NCBI GenBank assembly: GCA_001799675.1
Contig: MGTX01000002.1
Span: forward strand, 3,878 to 67,877
Origin: Elusimicrobia bacterium GWA2_66_18
GTDB lineage: Bacteria; Elusimicrobiota; Elusimicrobia; UBA1565; UBA9628
DNA length: 64,000 nucleotides
Reading direction: 5' to 3'
Shown: positions 36,038 through 45,079 of the stretch, piece by piece
Position numbering within the stretch: the stretch's first letter is position 1
How the letters are laid out: every line of letters begins with the position of its first letter
Notes under the pieces: model-generated
What the model saw: only the letters and a program-made list of their open reading frames with translations
What the model was told of the DNA's origin: nothing
Database searches by the model: none
Translations under genes and position numbers: made by a program

Positions 36038-38614
36038 ATGAATAAGAAGACGACCAAGAAGACTGCGGCCAAGAAGCCTGAGGAGGCGCTCGAGAAGCCG
36101 AAGAAGGCTGTCGTCAAGAAAGCCGCCTCCTCCGTCAAGGCCAAGCGCTCCTCGAAGAACAGCGGCAAGCCCGAGGTCGAGGGAGTCTTCAAGGCCGAGG
36201 CGGAGGTCCGCAGCAAGGCCGAGGAAGGCTCGATCGCTCCGGAGAGTTCGCGACTGGTCTCCGCTTTTGACCTCTTCAAGAGGCGCAAGGTTTCCACCTC
36301 CACCCCGTCCGTCACGCGTCTGGCTGCCGGAGCTTGCCTGCCGAAGCCTCTCGTGCCTCCGGCGTCGTCGGCGCCCATGGCCCACGCCGCACCACCGCCG
36401 ACCCCGGCCGCTCCCGCCGCAGCAGGCGTGCTTCCCGCTCTCGTTGCCAAGCCGCCGGTCCCCGGCACCCCGGCCCTGCCGCCGCGGGCCGTCCCCGGAC
36501 AAGTCCAGGCGTGTCCCGCCGTTGCGACCTCCGCGCCCGGCTCCGCCGCGCCGGCCGCTGCGAAGCCATCGGTCCCGGGCATGCCCGCGCCGAAGCCATC
36601 CCAACCCGGCGCCAAACCCGGCATGGCGCCGGTCCCGCAGAAGCCGGTCATCCTCCGCCCGGGCGCCATCACCACGCGCCCGCCGACGTTCGTCCCTCCG
36701 AGACCGGCGCCGCGTCCAGGCCAGCCCGGCTACCGGGGAGGCCCGCACCGCCAGGTGACGCGCCCGTCCGCCGCGCATCGCCCGGTTCCGCCCGCAGCGC
36801 CGGCGGTCTCCAAGCCTGTCGAGGGCGCCAAGCCGGTACTTAAGAAGATACAGGTCTCCTCGATGATCACGGTGCGTGAGCTTTCCGAGAAGATGGAAGT
36901 CAAGACCAACGACGTCATCAAGAAACTGATGTCGCTGGGAATATTCGCCACCATCAACCAGCGCCTCGAGACGGAAGCCGCGCAGGTCGTCGCCTCCGAC
37001 TTCGGCTTCGAGCTGGAAGTCGTCGCGATGTATAAAGAAGAGGAGTTGGCCGTCACGAAGACCGAGCAGGAAGATCCGGCCAAGCTCAAGCCGCGTCCCC
37101 CCGTGGTCACCATCATGGGCCATGTCGACCACGGCAAGACCAGCCTTCTCGACGCCATCCGCAAGACCAGCGTCGCCGCGGACGAGGCCGGCGGCATCAC
37201 CCAGCATATCGGCGCCTACAAGGTGAAGGTGGGCAAGGGCGAGGTCGTCTTCCTCGACACTCCCGGCCACGAGGCCTTCACCGCGATGCGCGCGCGCGGC
37301 GCCAAGGTGACAGACATCGTCGTACTTGTCGTTTCCGCCACCGACGGCGTCATGCCGCAGACCGTCGAGGCCATCGACCACGCCAAGGCGGCCGGCGTTC
37401 CCATCGTCATTGCCGTCAACAAGATCGACCTCCCCGGCGCCAACCCTCAGAAGATTCGCCAGGACCTTTCCAACCACGGGCTCCAGCCCGAGGAGTGGGG
37501 CGGCAAGAATATTTTCGTCGACGTCTCCGCCAAAAAACAACTCAATCTCGACAAGCTCCTGGAGAGTCTTCTCCTGCAGTCGGAAATCCTCGAGCTGAAG
37601 GCCAACCCGGACCGCCTTGCCTACGGCACCGTGCTGGAAGCCAAGATGGATGCCAAGCGCGGCGCCGTGGCGACCGTGCTTATCCAAGCCGGCACGCTCC
37701 ATACCGGCGACTCATTCGTCGCGGGCCTGGCGTACGGCAAGATCAAGGCCTTAGTCGACGACCACGGCCTGCGCATCGAGACCGCCCCCCCCTGCACGCC
37801 CGTCGAGGTTCTCGGCCTGACGGGCAATCCGCAGGCCGGCGATGCCTTTACCGTCGTCGAAAACGAGAAGGCCGCGCGTGACATCGCCGAGAAGCGCCGC
37901 CTGATCCATCGCGAGCAGACCATGGCCCACCAGAAGCACATGACTCTCGTCGGACTGCGCTCCGCCCTCAACGCCGGACAGTCGAAGGCCAAGGACCTGC
38001 ACATCGTGCTCAAGGCCGACTCGCAGGGTTCCCTCCAGGCCCTGCGAGACTCTCTGGAAAACCTTACCACCAGCGAGTGCCGCGTGCGCATCATCCACGG
38101 CGCCATCGGCAACGCCAGCGAATCGGACGTCTTGCTTGCCTCGGCCTCGGACGCGGTCGTGCTGATGTTCCACGCGGACGTCGAGCCGCGCGCCGAAGAG
38201 GTCGCGGTGCGCGACGGCGTCGAGATCCGCAAGTACGAAGTCATCTATGACCTCATCGAGGACGTCAAGGCGGCCCTCGAGGGATTGCTCGCTCCGGAGA
38301 TCGTGGACATCGTCGTCGGCAAGGGCGAGGTCAAGCAACTCTTCGCGATCCGCAGCGGCATGGTCGCAGGGGCCGCCGTCCGCGACGGCAAGATCGCGCG
38401 CGGCGGCTTCATCCGCGTCGTGCGCGACGGCGCGACGGTGTACGAGGGCAAGATCACCACGCTCAAGCGCTTCAAGGACGACGTCAAGGAAGTCGAAAAG
38501 GGCCAGGAGTGCGGCATCGGCATCGAAGGCTTTGACGACTTCAAGGTAGGAGACATTCTCGAGTTCTACGTCAAAGAATCGCGCACGCGACGCTTGAGCC
38601 AGTCGCCGCGCTAG
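36038..38614 (+). CDS. infB: Translation initiation factor IF-2
   Basis: 858 residues. A Lys/Ala-rich N-terminus (1-60) is followed by a long Pro/Ala linker (about 110-265), the IF2_N domain ([20 protein letters not shown]), then the G domain at about 350 ([40 protein letters not shown]) and the C-terminal domains II-IV. It delivers initiator tRNA and promotes subunit joining. A TATCAT (36014-36019) and AGGA upstream may give a secondary promoter and RBS. The small ylxR gene often found between nusA and infB is absent. Confidence 0.97.
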   Translation: MNKKTTKKTAAKKPEEALEKPKKAVVKKAASSVKAKRSSKNSGKPEVEGVFKAEAEVRSKAEEGSIAPESSRLVSAFDLFKRRKVSTSTPSVTRLAAGACLPKPLVPPASSAPMAHAAPPPTPAAPAAAGVLPALVAKPPVPGTPALPPRAVPGQVQACPAVATSAPGSAAPAAAKPSVPGMPAPKPSQPGAKPGMAPVPQKPVILRPGAITTRPPTFVPPRPAPRPGQPGYRGGPHRQVTRPSAAHRPVPPAAPAVSKPVEGAKPVLKKIQVSSMITVRELSEKMEVKTNDVIKKLMSLGIFATINQRLETEAAQVVASDFGFELEVVAMYKEEELAVTKTEQEDPAKLKPRPPVVTIMGHVDHGKTSLLDAIRKTSVAADEAGGITQHIGAYKVKVGKGEVVFLDTPGHEAFTAMRARGAKVTDIVVLVVSATDGVMPQTVEAIDHAKAAGVPIVIAVNKIDLPGANPQKIRQDLSNHGLQPEEWGGKNIFVDVSAKKQLNLDKLLESLLLQSEILELKANPDRLAYGTVLEAKMDAKRGAVATVLIQAGTLHTGDSFVAGLAYGKIKALVDDHGLRIETAPPCTPVEVLGLTGNPQAGDAFTVVENEKAARDIAEKRRLIHREQTMAHQKHMTLVGLRSALNAGQSKAKDLHIVLKADSQGSLQALRDSLENLTTSECRVRIIHGAIGNASESDVLLASASDAVVLMFHADVEPRAEEVAVRDGVEIRKYEVIYDLIEDVKAALEGLLAPEIVDIVVGKGEVKQLFAIRSGMVAGAAVRDGKIARGGFIRVVRDGATVYEGKITTLKRFKDDVKEVEKGQECGIGIEGFDDFKVGDILEFYVKESRTRRLSQSPR

Positions 38615-38628
38615 CCGCGGAGGCTGAC

Positions 38629-38979
38629 ATGTACTCGCGCAACGATCGCCTCAAGGAACTCTACAAGGAACTCATCACCCGGCTCCTGCGCGAGGTCAAG
38701 GACCCCGGCCTGACGGGCTTCCTGACCGTTACGGACCTCTCTCTCTCCGTGGACCGCAAGACCGCCACGGTCTACTACTCGATCCTGGGCTCCGAGGCGG
38801 AGCGCGAAGCGGCAGGCAAGGCCCTCCTGCGCGCCGCCCCCTATCTGCGCGTGCTCCTCAAGAAAAAAGTGGCCGTTAAGGTGGTCCCGAACATCGTCTT
38901 CGAGTACGACGAGACCCCGCGAAAAGCGTCGCGCATCGATGAGCTCCTCAATAAGCTCGAGCAGGAGAAGGGCGCTTGA
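38629..38979 (+). CDS. rbfA: Ribosome-binding factor A
   Basis: 116 residues: RLKELYKELITRLLREVKDP and GFLTVTDLSLSVDRKTATVY, then YDETPRKASRIDELLNKL, the RbfA KH-type fold. It helps mature the 16S 5' end. It is located after infB as usual; its TGA overlaps the truB ATG (TGATG). Confidence 0.95.
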   Translation: MYSRNDRLKELYKELITRLLREVKDPGLTGFLTVTDLSLSVDRKTATVYYSILGSEAEREAAGKALLRAAPYLRVLLKKKVAVKVVPNIVFEYDETPRKASRIDELLNKLEQEKGA

Positions 38980-39710
38980 TGAGCCTCCCGGCGGGCATGC
39001 TGCTCGTCGATAAGCCGCGCGACTGGACCTCTCACGACGTGGCGGCCGTTCTGAGGAAGCTCTTCGCGCGCGGCGTCAAGGTCGGCCACACGGGCACCCT
39101 GGATCCGCTGGCCACGGGACTGCTCGTGGTTCTCGTCGGCCCCTGCACGCGCCTCCAGGCGCGGCTCCAGGGCTTCGACAAGGTCTACTCGGGGACTATC
39201 CGCCTGGGCGTTAAGACCGACACGGGCGACGTCACCGGCAAGGTGCAAGCCGTCTTCCCCGTGCCGCCGCTGAGCCTGGCGGACCTGACGCGGGCGCTCG
39301 CTGCCCTGGAGGGCGAGGTCTCGGCCCCGGCCCCGGCCTACTCCGCGGTCAAGCATCGGGGCAAAGCCCTCTACGCCTACGCCCGCGCCGGCATCCCCGT
39401 TCCGGTCAAGCCGCGTACCTGCGTGATACGCTCCTGGAAGGCCCTGGCCTGGGAGAGTCCGGAACTGACGCACAGGCTCTCCTGCGGGAGCGGGACCTAT
39501 GTCCGCTCGTTGGCCGAGGTCCTGGGCGAGAAGCTGGGCTGTGTGGGCGCGGTCTCGAGCCTGCGGCGCGAGAAAGTCGGTCCCTTCGACATCGCGCAAG
39601 CGCTGTCCTTGGACGCGGCGCGCGCCCTCTCCCCGCAGGCCGTTCGCCGCGTGCTGAGCGCCTCTCTGTCCGTCCTCGACCACGCGCTCAAAGAGACTCC
39701 TGCCCGGTGA
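38979..39710 (+). CDS. truB: tRNA pseudouridine-55 synthase TruB
   Basis: 243 residues. GMLLVDKPRDWTSHDVAAVL and KVGHTGTLDPLATGLLVVLV contain the catalytic Asp. YSGTIRLGVKTDTGDVTG, PAPAYSAVKHRGKALYAYAR and CGSGTYVRSLAEVLGEKL follow. It modifies U55 in the T-loop of tRNAs. It is coupled to rbfA upstream and to the riboflavin kinase downstream (GTGA). Confidence 0.95.
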   Translation: MSLPAGMLLVDKPRDWTSHDVAAVLRKLFARGVKVGHTGTLDPLATGLLVVLVGPCTRLQARLQGFDKVYSGTIRLGVKTDTGDVTGKVQAVFPVPPLSLADLTRALAALEGEVSAPAPAYSAVKHRGKALYAYARAGIPVPVKPRTCVIRSWKALAWESPELTHRLSCGSGTYVRSLAEVLGEKLGCVGAVSSLRREKVGPFDIAQALSLDAARALSPQAVRRVLSASLSVLDHALKETPAR

Positions 39711-40072
39711 GGACGCTGCGCGGCCGCGTGGTCCGCGGGACCCGCCTCGGTCGGCGGTTGGGGTTTGCCACCGCTAATCTGAAGGTCTCTCCCGGCGCGC
39801 GGCCGCCGCGCGGCGTCTGGCGCGTGAAGGTCTCCGGCACGACTTTGGGCGAGCGCCCGGCCGTCTGCAACGTGGGCGTGCGCCCCACGCTCGGCGGTCG
39901 CCGGCTGGTCGTGGAGGTCCACATTCCGGGCTTTCGCGGCGACCTCTATGGGCGCACCCTGAAGATTGGATTCCTCTGCCGGATTCGCTCCGAGAGGAAG
40001 TTCTCGAGCCTCGCCGCGCTCAAGGCCCGCATCCGTCTCGACGTGGCCTGCTTGACGCGAGGGCCGCGTTGA
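39707..40072 (+). CDS. Stand-alone riboflavin kinase (RibF C-terminal domain only)
   Basis: 121 residues from GTG 39707. It matches only the flavokinase half of bacterial RibF: RGRVVRGTRLGRRLGFATAN, where ATAN replaces the usual PTAN; VCNVGVRPTLGG; VEVHIPGFRGDLYGRTLKI with the catalytic Glu; and a C-terminal RKFSSLAALKARI. The FMN adenylyltransferase half (about 180 residues) is missing, and the gene starts exactly at the domain boundary while overlapping truB by four bases, so truncation by assembly error is unlikely. It should make FMN but not FAD. Its 3' end overlaps potC antisense by 53 bp. Confidence 0.88.
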   Translation: MRTLRGRVVRGTRLGRRLGFATANLKVSPGARPPRGVWRVKVSGTTLGERPAVCNVGVRPTLGGRRLVVEVHIPGFRGDLYGRTLKIGFLCRIRSERKFSSLAALKARIRLDVACLTRGPR

Positions 40073-40817
40073 GCGCCAGCAAACCGAACGTGGCGACAAG
40101 AAGGAGCACGGAGAGGGCGTTGATCTCTGGAGTCACGCCGAATTTCATCATGGAATAGACCTTGATGGGCATGGTGACGATGCCGATTCCGGCCAGGAAG
40201 AAGGAGGTCACGAAGTCCTCGAAGCTCACCGTGAAGGCCAGCAGGCACCCGGAGACGATGGCGGGCATGGCCAGGGGCAGGGTGACCTTCAGGAAGGCGG
40301 TCAGCTCCGTGGCTCCCAGGTCCATGGCGGCCTCCTCCAGGTGCGACTCGCCCATGGACTTCAGGCGCGCGCGCGCGGCCCCGACGGTGTAGGGCAGGCA
40401 GATGAGGGCGTGGGCGCAGGCGAGGGCGCCGAAATCCAGCTCGTAGCCCGCGCGCACGAGGAAGCTCAATAGGCCCACTCCCAAGGCCACCTCGGGCATC
40501 ATCAGCGGCGCGTCGAGCAGGGCGCCGTAGCCCTCTCGACTCTTGAAGGGGCGGTGCCGGGTCAGGGCATAGGAGGCGAGCAGGCCCAGGACGGCGGCGA
40601 TAGCCGCCGCGGCCGCCGCCAGCTCGAGGGATGTCAGCAGGGCGCCCAGCAGCTCCGCGTCGTGGAAAAGGAGCTGGTACCACTTGAAGGTGAAGCCGCG
40701 CCAGACTACGTTGCGGTGCGCGTCGTTGAAGGAGAAAACGGCCATCACGCCGAGCGGCAGGTACAGGAACGCGTAGAGCGCCATGCAGTAAAGAGAGAGG
40801 AGCCGGCCGTGCCTCAT
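40020..40817 (-). CDS. potC: Polyamine ABC transporter permease, PotC-like
   Basis: 265 residues from ATG 40817. Six membrane helices; the N-terminus has PLGVMAVFSFNDAHRNVVWRG, typical of PotC. The EAA loop reads EEAAMDLGATELTAFLKVTL. It overlaps potB by ATGA. The C-terminal 17 codons are antisense to the riboflavin kinase gene end (convergent overlap). Substrate class (spermidine/putrescine) is inferred from family and neighbours. Confidence 0.93.
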   Translation of the reverse strand: MRHGRLLSLYCMALYAFLYLPLGVMAVFSFNDAHRNVVWRGFTFKWYQLLFHDAELLGALLTSLELAAAAAAIAAVLGLLASYALTRHRPFKSREGYGALLDAPLMMPEVALGVGLLSFLVRAGYELDFGALACAHALICLPYTVGAARARLKSMGESHLEEAAMDLGATELTAFLKVTLPLAMPAIVSGCLLAFTVSFEDFVTSFFLAGIGIVTMPIKVYSMMKFGVTPEINALSVLLLVATFGLLALNAALASSRPRRDGCGP

Positions 40818-41677
40818 GCCTGGTCGTCCCAGCGGCGGTAGAGCCATAATCCGCCGACGAGGCAGGTCAACAGAAGGCAGGTCAGGGCCGCTCCAAAGGG
40901 CCAGTCCTGCGCCATCAGGAACTGGTTTGAGATGAGGTTTCCGAGCAGGTAGTAGCGCGGCCCGCCCAGGATCTCCGCGGTGAGGAAGTCGCCCAGGCAG
41001 GGCACGAAGGTGAGGAGGCTTCCGGCGATGACGCCGGGAAGGGACAGGGGTAATGTCACCTTGCGAAAGGCCGTCCAGCGGTCGGCGCCCAGGTCGTAGG
41101 CCGCTTCCACATACTGTCGCGGGATCTTTTCCAACGAGCCGTAGAGGGGCAGGACCATGAAAGGCAGGTAGAAATACACCAGGCCCAGCAGGACCGAGAA
41201 CGACGTGTACAGGATTGAGATCGGCGCGCTGATGAAGCCGAAGCGCAGCAGGGCTGCGTTGAGCAAGCCCTCCTTGCCTAGAATGATCATCCACGAGTAG
41301 AAAGCCACCAGAGCCGAGGTCCAGAAGGGGACCATCAGGCCGATGAGCATGGCGTTGCGCCAGCGCCCGGCGCGGAAGCTCAGGAAGTAGGCCAGCGGAT
41401 AGCCGAGCAGGAGGGTCAGGAGGGTCGTCCCCCCCGCAAAGCCCAGAGTGCGCAGAAGGACGGGAAGATACTTGGGATCGAAGGCCCGGCGGTAGTTGTT
41501 GAGGCTCAGGGTCCACAGGATCTCGCCGTAAGGGCCGTTCTTGGCCAAGGAGAGCAGGAGCAAGCCCGCGGCGGGCAGGACCAGGAAGACGATCATCCAC
41601 GCCGCGGCCGGGGCCAGCAAGAGGTGGCTGGCCAGCGGGCGGCGTCCGCCCAGCAGCCAGGACAGGGCTCGGTCCAT
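40814..41677 (-). CDS. potB: Polyamine ABC transporter permease, PotB-like
   Basis: 287 residues, six membrane helices, with an EAA loop VEAAYDLGADRWTAFRKVTL and the PotB-type N-terminus (LLLAPAAAWMIVFLVLPAAG). It pairs with PotC to form the membrane channel. It overlaps potC (ATGA), and its ATG shares its first base with the potD stop, so potD-potB-potC are tightly coupled. Confidence 0.93.
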   Translation of the reverse strand: MDRALSWLLGGRRPLASHLLLAPAAAWMIVFLVLPAAGLLLLSLAKNGPYGEILWTLSLNNYRRAFDPKYLPVLLRTLGFAGGTTLLTLLLGYPLAYFLSFRAGRWRNAMLIGLMVPFWTSALVAFYSWMIILGKEGLLNAALLRFGFISAPISILYTSFSVLLGLVYFYLPFMVLPLYGSLEKIPRQYVEAAYDLGADRWTAFRKVTLPLSLPGVIAGSLLTFVPCLGDFLTAEILGGPRYYLLGNLISNQFLMAQDWPFGAALTCLLLTCLVGGLWLYRRWDDQA

Positions 41678-42738
41678 CAGGAGACCTTCACGTCAGCCCA
41701 GACCTGGTTCCACATTTCGGATTGCTCCGGGTCCAAGATGTGGTGTAGTTGCAGTTGGCCCATGGTTTGCGGCGTCGGGTAGACGCGCGGATCGCGGCGC
41801 AGAGCCTTTTCGACGAGAGGGAAAGCTTTTGCGTTGGGCGTGGCGTAGCGCACCGAATTGGAGATCGATCCCGCGACTTCTGGTTCCAGGAGATAGTCGA
41901 TCAGGCGTAGGGTGTCCTCTCGGTGGCGCGAGCCTCGCAGCATGGCCAGGCAGTCCACCCACATGTACGTCCCCTCCTTGGGCAGGACGTAGTCGAGATC
42001 GGGGTTGTCTCGCGCGGCCTGGAAGAGGTCCCCGGACCAGGTCATGGCGAGATCGATTTCCCCCGCGACGAGACTGTTGAGGTAGGAGGAACTGGAGTAC
42101 TGCCTTACCAGTGGTTTCTGCCTCAAGAGGAGCTCTCGGACCTTGCGAAAATCTTCCGGATCGCGGGTGGTCTGGGGTATGCGCAGAAGCTGCATGGCGA
42201 CCGCGACGCAGTCCCGTACGTTGTCGAGCATGGAGATGCGATCCTTATACTTCGGGTCCCATAGGTCCCACCAGGAGCTCGGCTGCTTGGCGAGCTTGCG
42301 GCGATTGTAGGCGATGCCCGTGGTCCCCCAGAGATACGGGATGGTCGTCTCGTCGGGGTCGTAGGATGGGCGGCGGAAGCGGGGCGCCAGATTGCCCATA
42401 TTTTTGAGCGTGCCCGAGGGCACGGCATCGATGAGGTTGAGGGATTTGAAGCGCGGGATGAGATAGTCGCCGATGACGACAAGGTCATAGCCGCGCGCGC
42501 CTGCGCGGATCTTGGCGAACATCTCCTCTTCGTCGGCAAAAAGGTCGTAGCGCACGCTCACGCCGGCGCGTCGGGTGAACTCCGGCAGGGTGTCCTTGCC
42601 GATGTAGTTCGACCAGTTGTAGAAGTTGACGACTCGTCTCGTGTCGGCGCGGCGGCAGGCGGCCATCAGTGCCGGCATCAGAGGCGCTAGGACGGCGATC
42701 TTCAGGAAGTCCCGGCGGGTGGCGTCAGTCATCATCAT
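41677..42738 (-). CDS. potD: Polyamine-binding periplasmic lipoprotein, PotD-like, with Tat-type signal
   Basis: 353 residues from ATG 42738, inside a run of three ATGs overlapping the potA end. The signal peptide carries a twin-arginine motif (TRRDFLK) and ends in a lipobox (LMAAC), so a Tat-exported lipoprotein is predicted. The mature part has NFYNWSNYIGKDTLPEF, YDLVVIGDYLIPRF, PYLWGTTGIAYN and MTWSGDLFQA, characteristic of PotD/PotF binding proteins. Most PotD proteins are Sec-exported, so the Tat signal is a small peculiarity. Confidence 0.92.
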   Translation of the reverse strand: MMMTDATRRDFLKIAVLAPLMPALMAACRRADTRRVVNFYNWSNYIGKDTLPEFTRRAGVSVRYDLFADEEEMFAKIRAGARGYDLVVIGDYLIPRFKSLNLIDAVPSGTLKNMGNLAPRFRRPSYDPDETTIPYLWGTTGIAYNRRKLAKQPSSWWDLWDPKYKDRISMLDNVRDCVAVAMQLLRIPQTTRDPEDFRKVRELLLRQKPLVRQYSSSSYLNSLVAGEIDLAMTWSGDLFQAARDNPDLDYVLPKEGTYMWVDCLAMLRGSRHREDTLRLIDYLLEPEVAGSISNSVRYATPNAKAFPLVEKALRRDPRVYPTPQTMGQLQLHHILDPEQSEMWNQVWADVKVS

Positions 42739-43843
42739 CGGGCTCGAGAATATATACATCCTCGGGTTGAACCGCGGCGATGACCGGTACGCCGATGTCG
42801 TCGTGAACCGCGTAGCGGTCGCCCCCCGCTACGGCCGTCAGCATGCGCCCAGGCGATTTCTTGAACAGTTCCAAATAGATCTGGCAGGCATCGCCAAGGA
42901 AGACGGTGTCCTTGAGGGTCGCGGCAAGGCGCAGGGCGCCAAAAGGCAGTTCGTCTTTGTAATAAACTTTCACGCGTTCCGGGCGGATGGCGACCCGGAC
43001 GCGCTTGCCCGGCAAGGGGAGCCTCTCGCCGACGTCGAGCGGGACGTCCAGCTCGAATTCGTCTTCCAGCATCAGGTGCGCTCGGCCCGCGGCGGCGGGC
43101 AGAACTCTCGCCGAGAAGATGTTGGCGCCGCCGATGAAGTCGGCCACGAAGCTGGTTTTCGGAGATTCGTAGATTTCCCCCGGCGTGCCGATTTGTTCCA
43201 CGCGTCCCTGGTTGAAGACGGCGATTCGGTCGGACATGGTCATCGCCTCCTCCTGGTCGTGGGTGACGTAGACGAAAGCGATTCCCAGGCGCTTCTGGAG
43301 GTTCTTGAGTTCCAGCTGCATCGACTTGCGCAGCTTGAGGTCCAAGGCGCCCAGCGGCTCGTCGAGCAGGAGCAGGGCGGGGCGGCCCACGATGGCGCGG
43401 GCCAGGGCCACTCGCTGCATCTGTCCTCCGGAGAGGGAGGCGGTGCGCCGGCCTTCGAAGCCGGATAGCTTTACGAGCTGCAGGGCCTCGGCCGTGCGAC
43501 GGGCGATCTCTGCCTCGGGCGCTTTGCGCAGGCGCAGGCCGAAGGCGACGTTTTCGGCTACGTCCAGGTGAGGAAAGAGGGCGTAGTGCTGGAAGACGGT
43601 GTGGACGTCTCTCTCATAGGGCGGTTGGTCGGTCACGTCAAAGCCGCTGAGTTTTACGCGGCCCGAGTCGGGCGCCTCGAAGCCGGCGATGATGCGCAGG
43701 GTGGTGGTCTTGCCGCAGCCCGATGGCCCCAGTAAGGTCATGAACTCGCCCTTGCGCACGAAGAGGCTCACGTCGCGCAGGACCACGCTGCCGCCGAAGG
43801 ACTTCGTCAGCGGGCCGATCTCGAGAAGCGTCTCGTCGCTCAT
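42725..43843 (-). CDS. potA: Polyamine ABC transporter ATPase, PotA-like
   Basis: 372 residues. Walker A GPSGCGKTT, Q-loop VFQHYALFPHLDVAENV, signature LSGGQMQRVALARAI, Walker B LLLLDEPLGALD, switch His in YVTHDQEEAM, and a C-terminal TOBE-like domain (VAIRPERVKV). It energises PotBCD. ATG 43843 overlaps the stop of the aminotransferase gene (ATGA). The GATGATGATGAC tail overlaps potD, giving an Asp-rich C-terminus. Confidence 0.95.
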   Translation of the reverse strand: MSDETLLEIGPLTKSFGGSVVLRDVSLFVRKGEFMTLLGPSGCGKTTTLRIIAGFEAPDSGRVKLSGFDVTDQPPYERDVHTVFQHYALFPHLDVAENVAFGLRLRKAPEAEIARRTAEALQLVKLSGFEGRRTASLSGGQMQRVALARAIVGRPALLLLDEPLGALDLKLRKSMQLELKNLQKRLGIAFVYVTHDQEEAMTMSDRIAVFNQGRVEQIGTPGEIYESPKTSFVADFIGGANIFSARVLPAAAGRAHLMLEDEFELDVPLDVGERLPLPGKRVRVAIRPERVKVYYKDELPFGALRLAATLKDTVFLGDACQIYLELFKKSPGRMLTAVAGGDRYAVHDDIGVPVIAAVQPEDVYILEPDDDD

Positions 43844-45045
43844 CCCTTGAAGGCGGCGACGGCGTCGCGGATGAGGCGGAAGGCCGCCTCGGCTTGGGGC
43901 TCGGAAATCACCAGCGGGGGCGCCAGGCGGATGGTGTTCTCGTGGGTGTCCTTGGCGAGCAGGCCGCGGCGCATGAGGTCCTCGACGAGGGGGCGCACGC
44001 GGCTGGTGAATTCGAGGGCGAGCATGAGGCCTCGGCCGCGGGCCTCCTTGAGCGCGGGATGATGCAGGGTTTTGAGCCGCGCGAGCAGGACGGCTCCGAC
44101 CTTGGCGGACTTGCGCGCCAGGTCCTCGCCGCGAATGACGTCCAGGGCGGCCAGGCCGATGGCGCAGGCCAAGGGGTTGCCCCCGAAGGTCGAGCCGTGG
44201 GTCCCGGGGGTGAAGAGCGACATCACCTCTTCCTCCCCGACCAGGGCGGAGATGGGATACAGGCCTCCGGAAAGGGCCTTGCCGAGGACGAGAAGGTCGG
44301 GCTTGACGCCCTCGTGGTCGCACGCGAACATCCTGCCCGTGCGGCCCAGCCCCGTCTGGATCTCGTCGGCGCACATGAGGACGTTGTACATCGAGCAGAA
44401 GCGGCGCACGGCCTTCAGGTAGCCCTTGGGCGGGATCACCACGCCGGCCTCTCCCTGGATGGGCTCGAAGAGGAAGCCGACGGTGTTGCGTCCGATGGCG
44501 CTCTTGAGGGCGTCCGCGTCGCCGTAGGCGATGACGCGGAAGCCCGGCGTGGCGGGGCCGAAGCCCGTCGACGAGGCCGGATCCGAGGAGAAACCCACGA
44601 TGGTCGTGGTGCGGCCGTGGAAATTGTTCGCGCAGACCAGTATCTCCGCCTGGTCCTCGCCGACGCCCTTTCGTTGGTAGCCCCAGAGGCGCATGGCCTT
44701 GATGGCGGTCTCCACGGCCTCGGTTCCCGAGTTCATGAGCAGGGCGCGGTCCTGGCCCGTGAGCGCGCAGAGACGCTCCAAGAAGGGGCCCAGGAGCTCG
44801 TTGTGGAAGGCCCGCGAGGTCAGGGCGACCTTTCCGAGCTGCTTCCTGGCCGCGGCCACGATTCGGGGATGGTTGTGTCCCTGGTTCAGGGCGGAGTAGG
44901 CCGCGAGGAAGTCGTAGAAGCGTTTGCCCTCGGCGTCCCAGACGAAGGGGCCTTTGGCGCGCGTGATGACCACCGGAAGCGGGTGGTAGTTGTGCGCGCC
45001 GTACTTTTCGGCGAGCGCGATGGCCTTTCGGCTGCGGTCTCCCAT
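43840..45045 (-). CDS. rocD: Class III aminotransferase, ornithine aminotransferase-like
   Basis: 401 residues from ATG 45045 (TTG 45051 possible). PLP-dependent fold type I. EKYGAHNYHPLPVVITRAKG and FYDFLAAYSALNQGHNHP are typical of ornithine delta-aminotransferase; NSGTEAVETAIKAMRLWGYQ, EPIQGEAGV, DEIQTGLGRTGRMF and the PLP lysine in VLGKALSGGLYPISAL follow. It would convert ornithine and 2-oxoglutarate to glutamate semialdehyde. It is co-transcribed with potABCD. TAGAAT lies 7 nt before the ATG. Confidence 0.88.
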   Translation of the reverse strand: MGDRSRKAIALAEKYGAHNYHPLPVVITRAKGPFVWDAEGKRFYDFLAAYSALNQGHNHPRIVAAARKQLGKVALTSRAFHNELLGPFLERLCALTGQDRALLMNSGTEAVETAIKAMRLWGYQRKGVGEDQAEILVCANNFHGRTTTIVGFSSDPASSTGFGPATPGFRVIAYGDADALKSAIGRNTVGFLFEPIQGEAGVVIPPKGYLKAVRRFCSMYNVLMCADEIQTGLGRTGRMFACDHEGVKPDLLVLGKALSGGLYPISALVGEEEVMSLFTPGTHGSTFGGNPLACAIGLAALDVIRGEDLARKSAKVGAVLLARLKTLHHPALKEARGRGLMLALEFTSRVRPLVEDLMRRGLLAKDTHENTIRLAPPLVISEPQAEAAFRLIRDAVAAFKG

Positions 45046-45052
45046 GGTCAAG

Positions 45053-45058
45053 ATTCTA
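45053..45058 (-). promoter_or_regulatory. -10 box, leaderless-compatible, of the rocD-pot operon
   Basis: TAGAAT on the minus strand, 7 nt before ATG 45045, in the 34-bp gap after the next upstream gene. Confidence 0.45.
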
Positions 45059-45079
45059 GCACACCGCCTCCGCCCGCTC

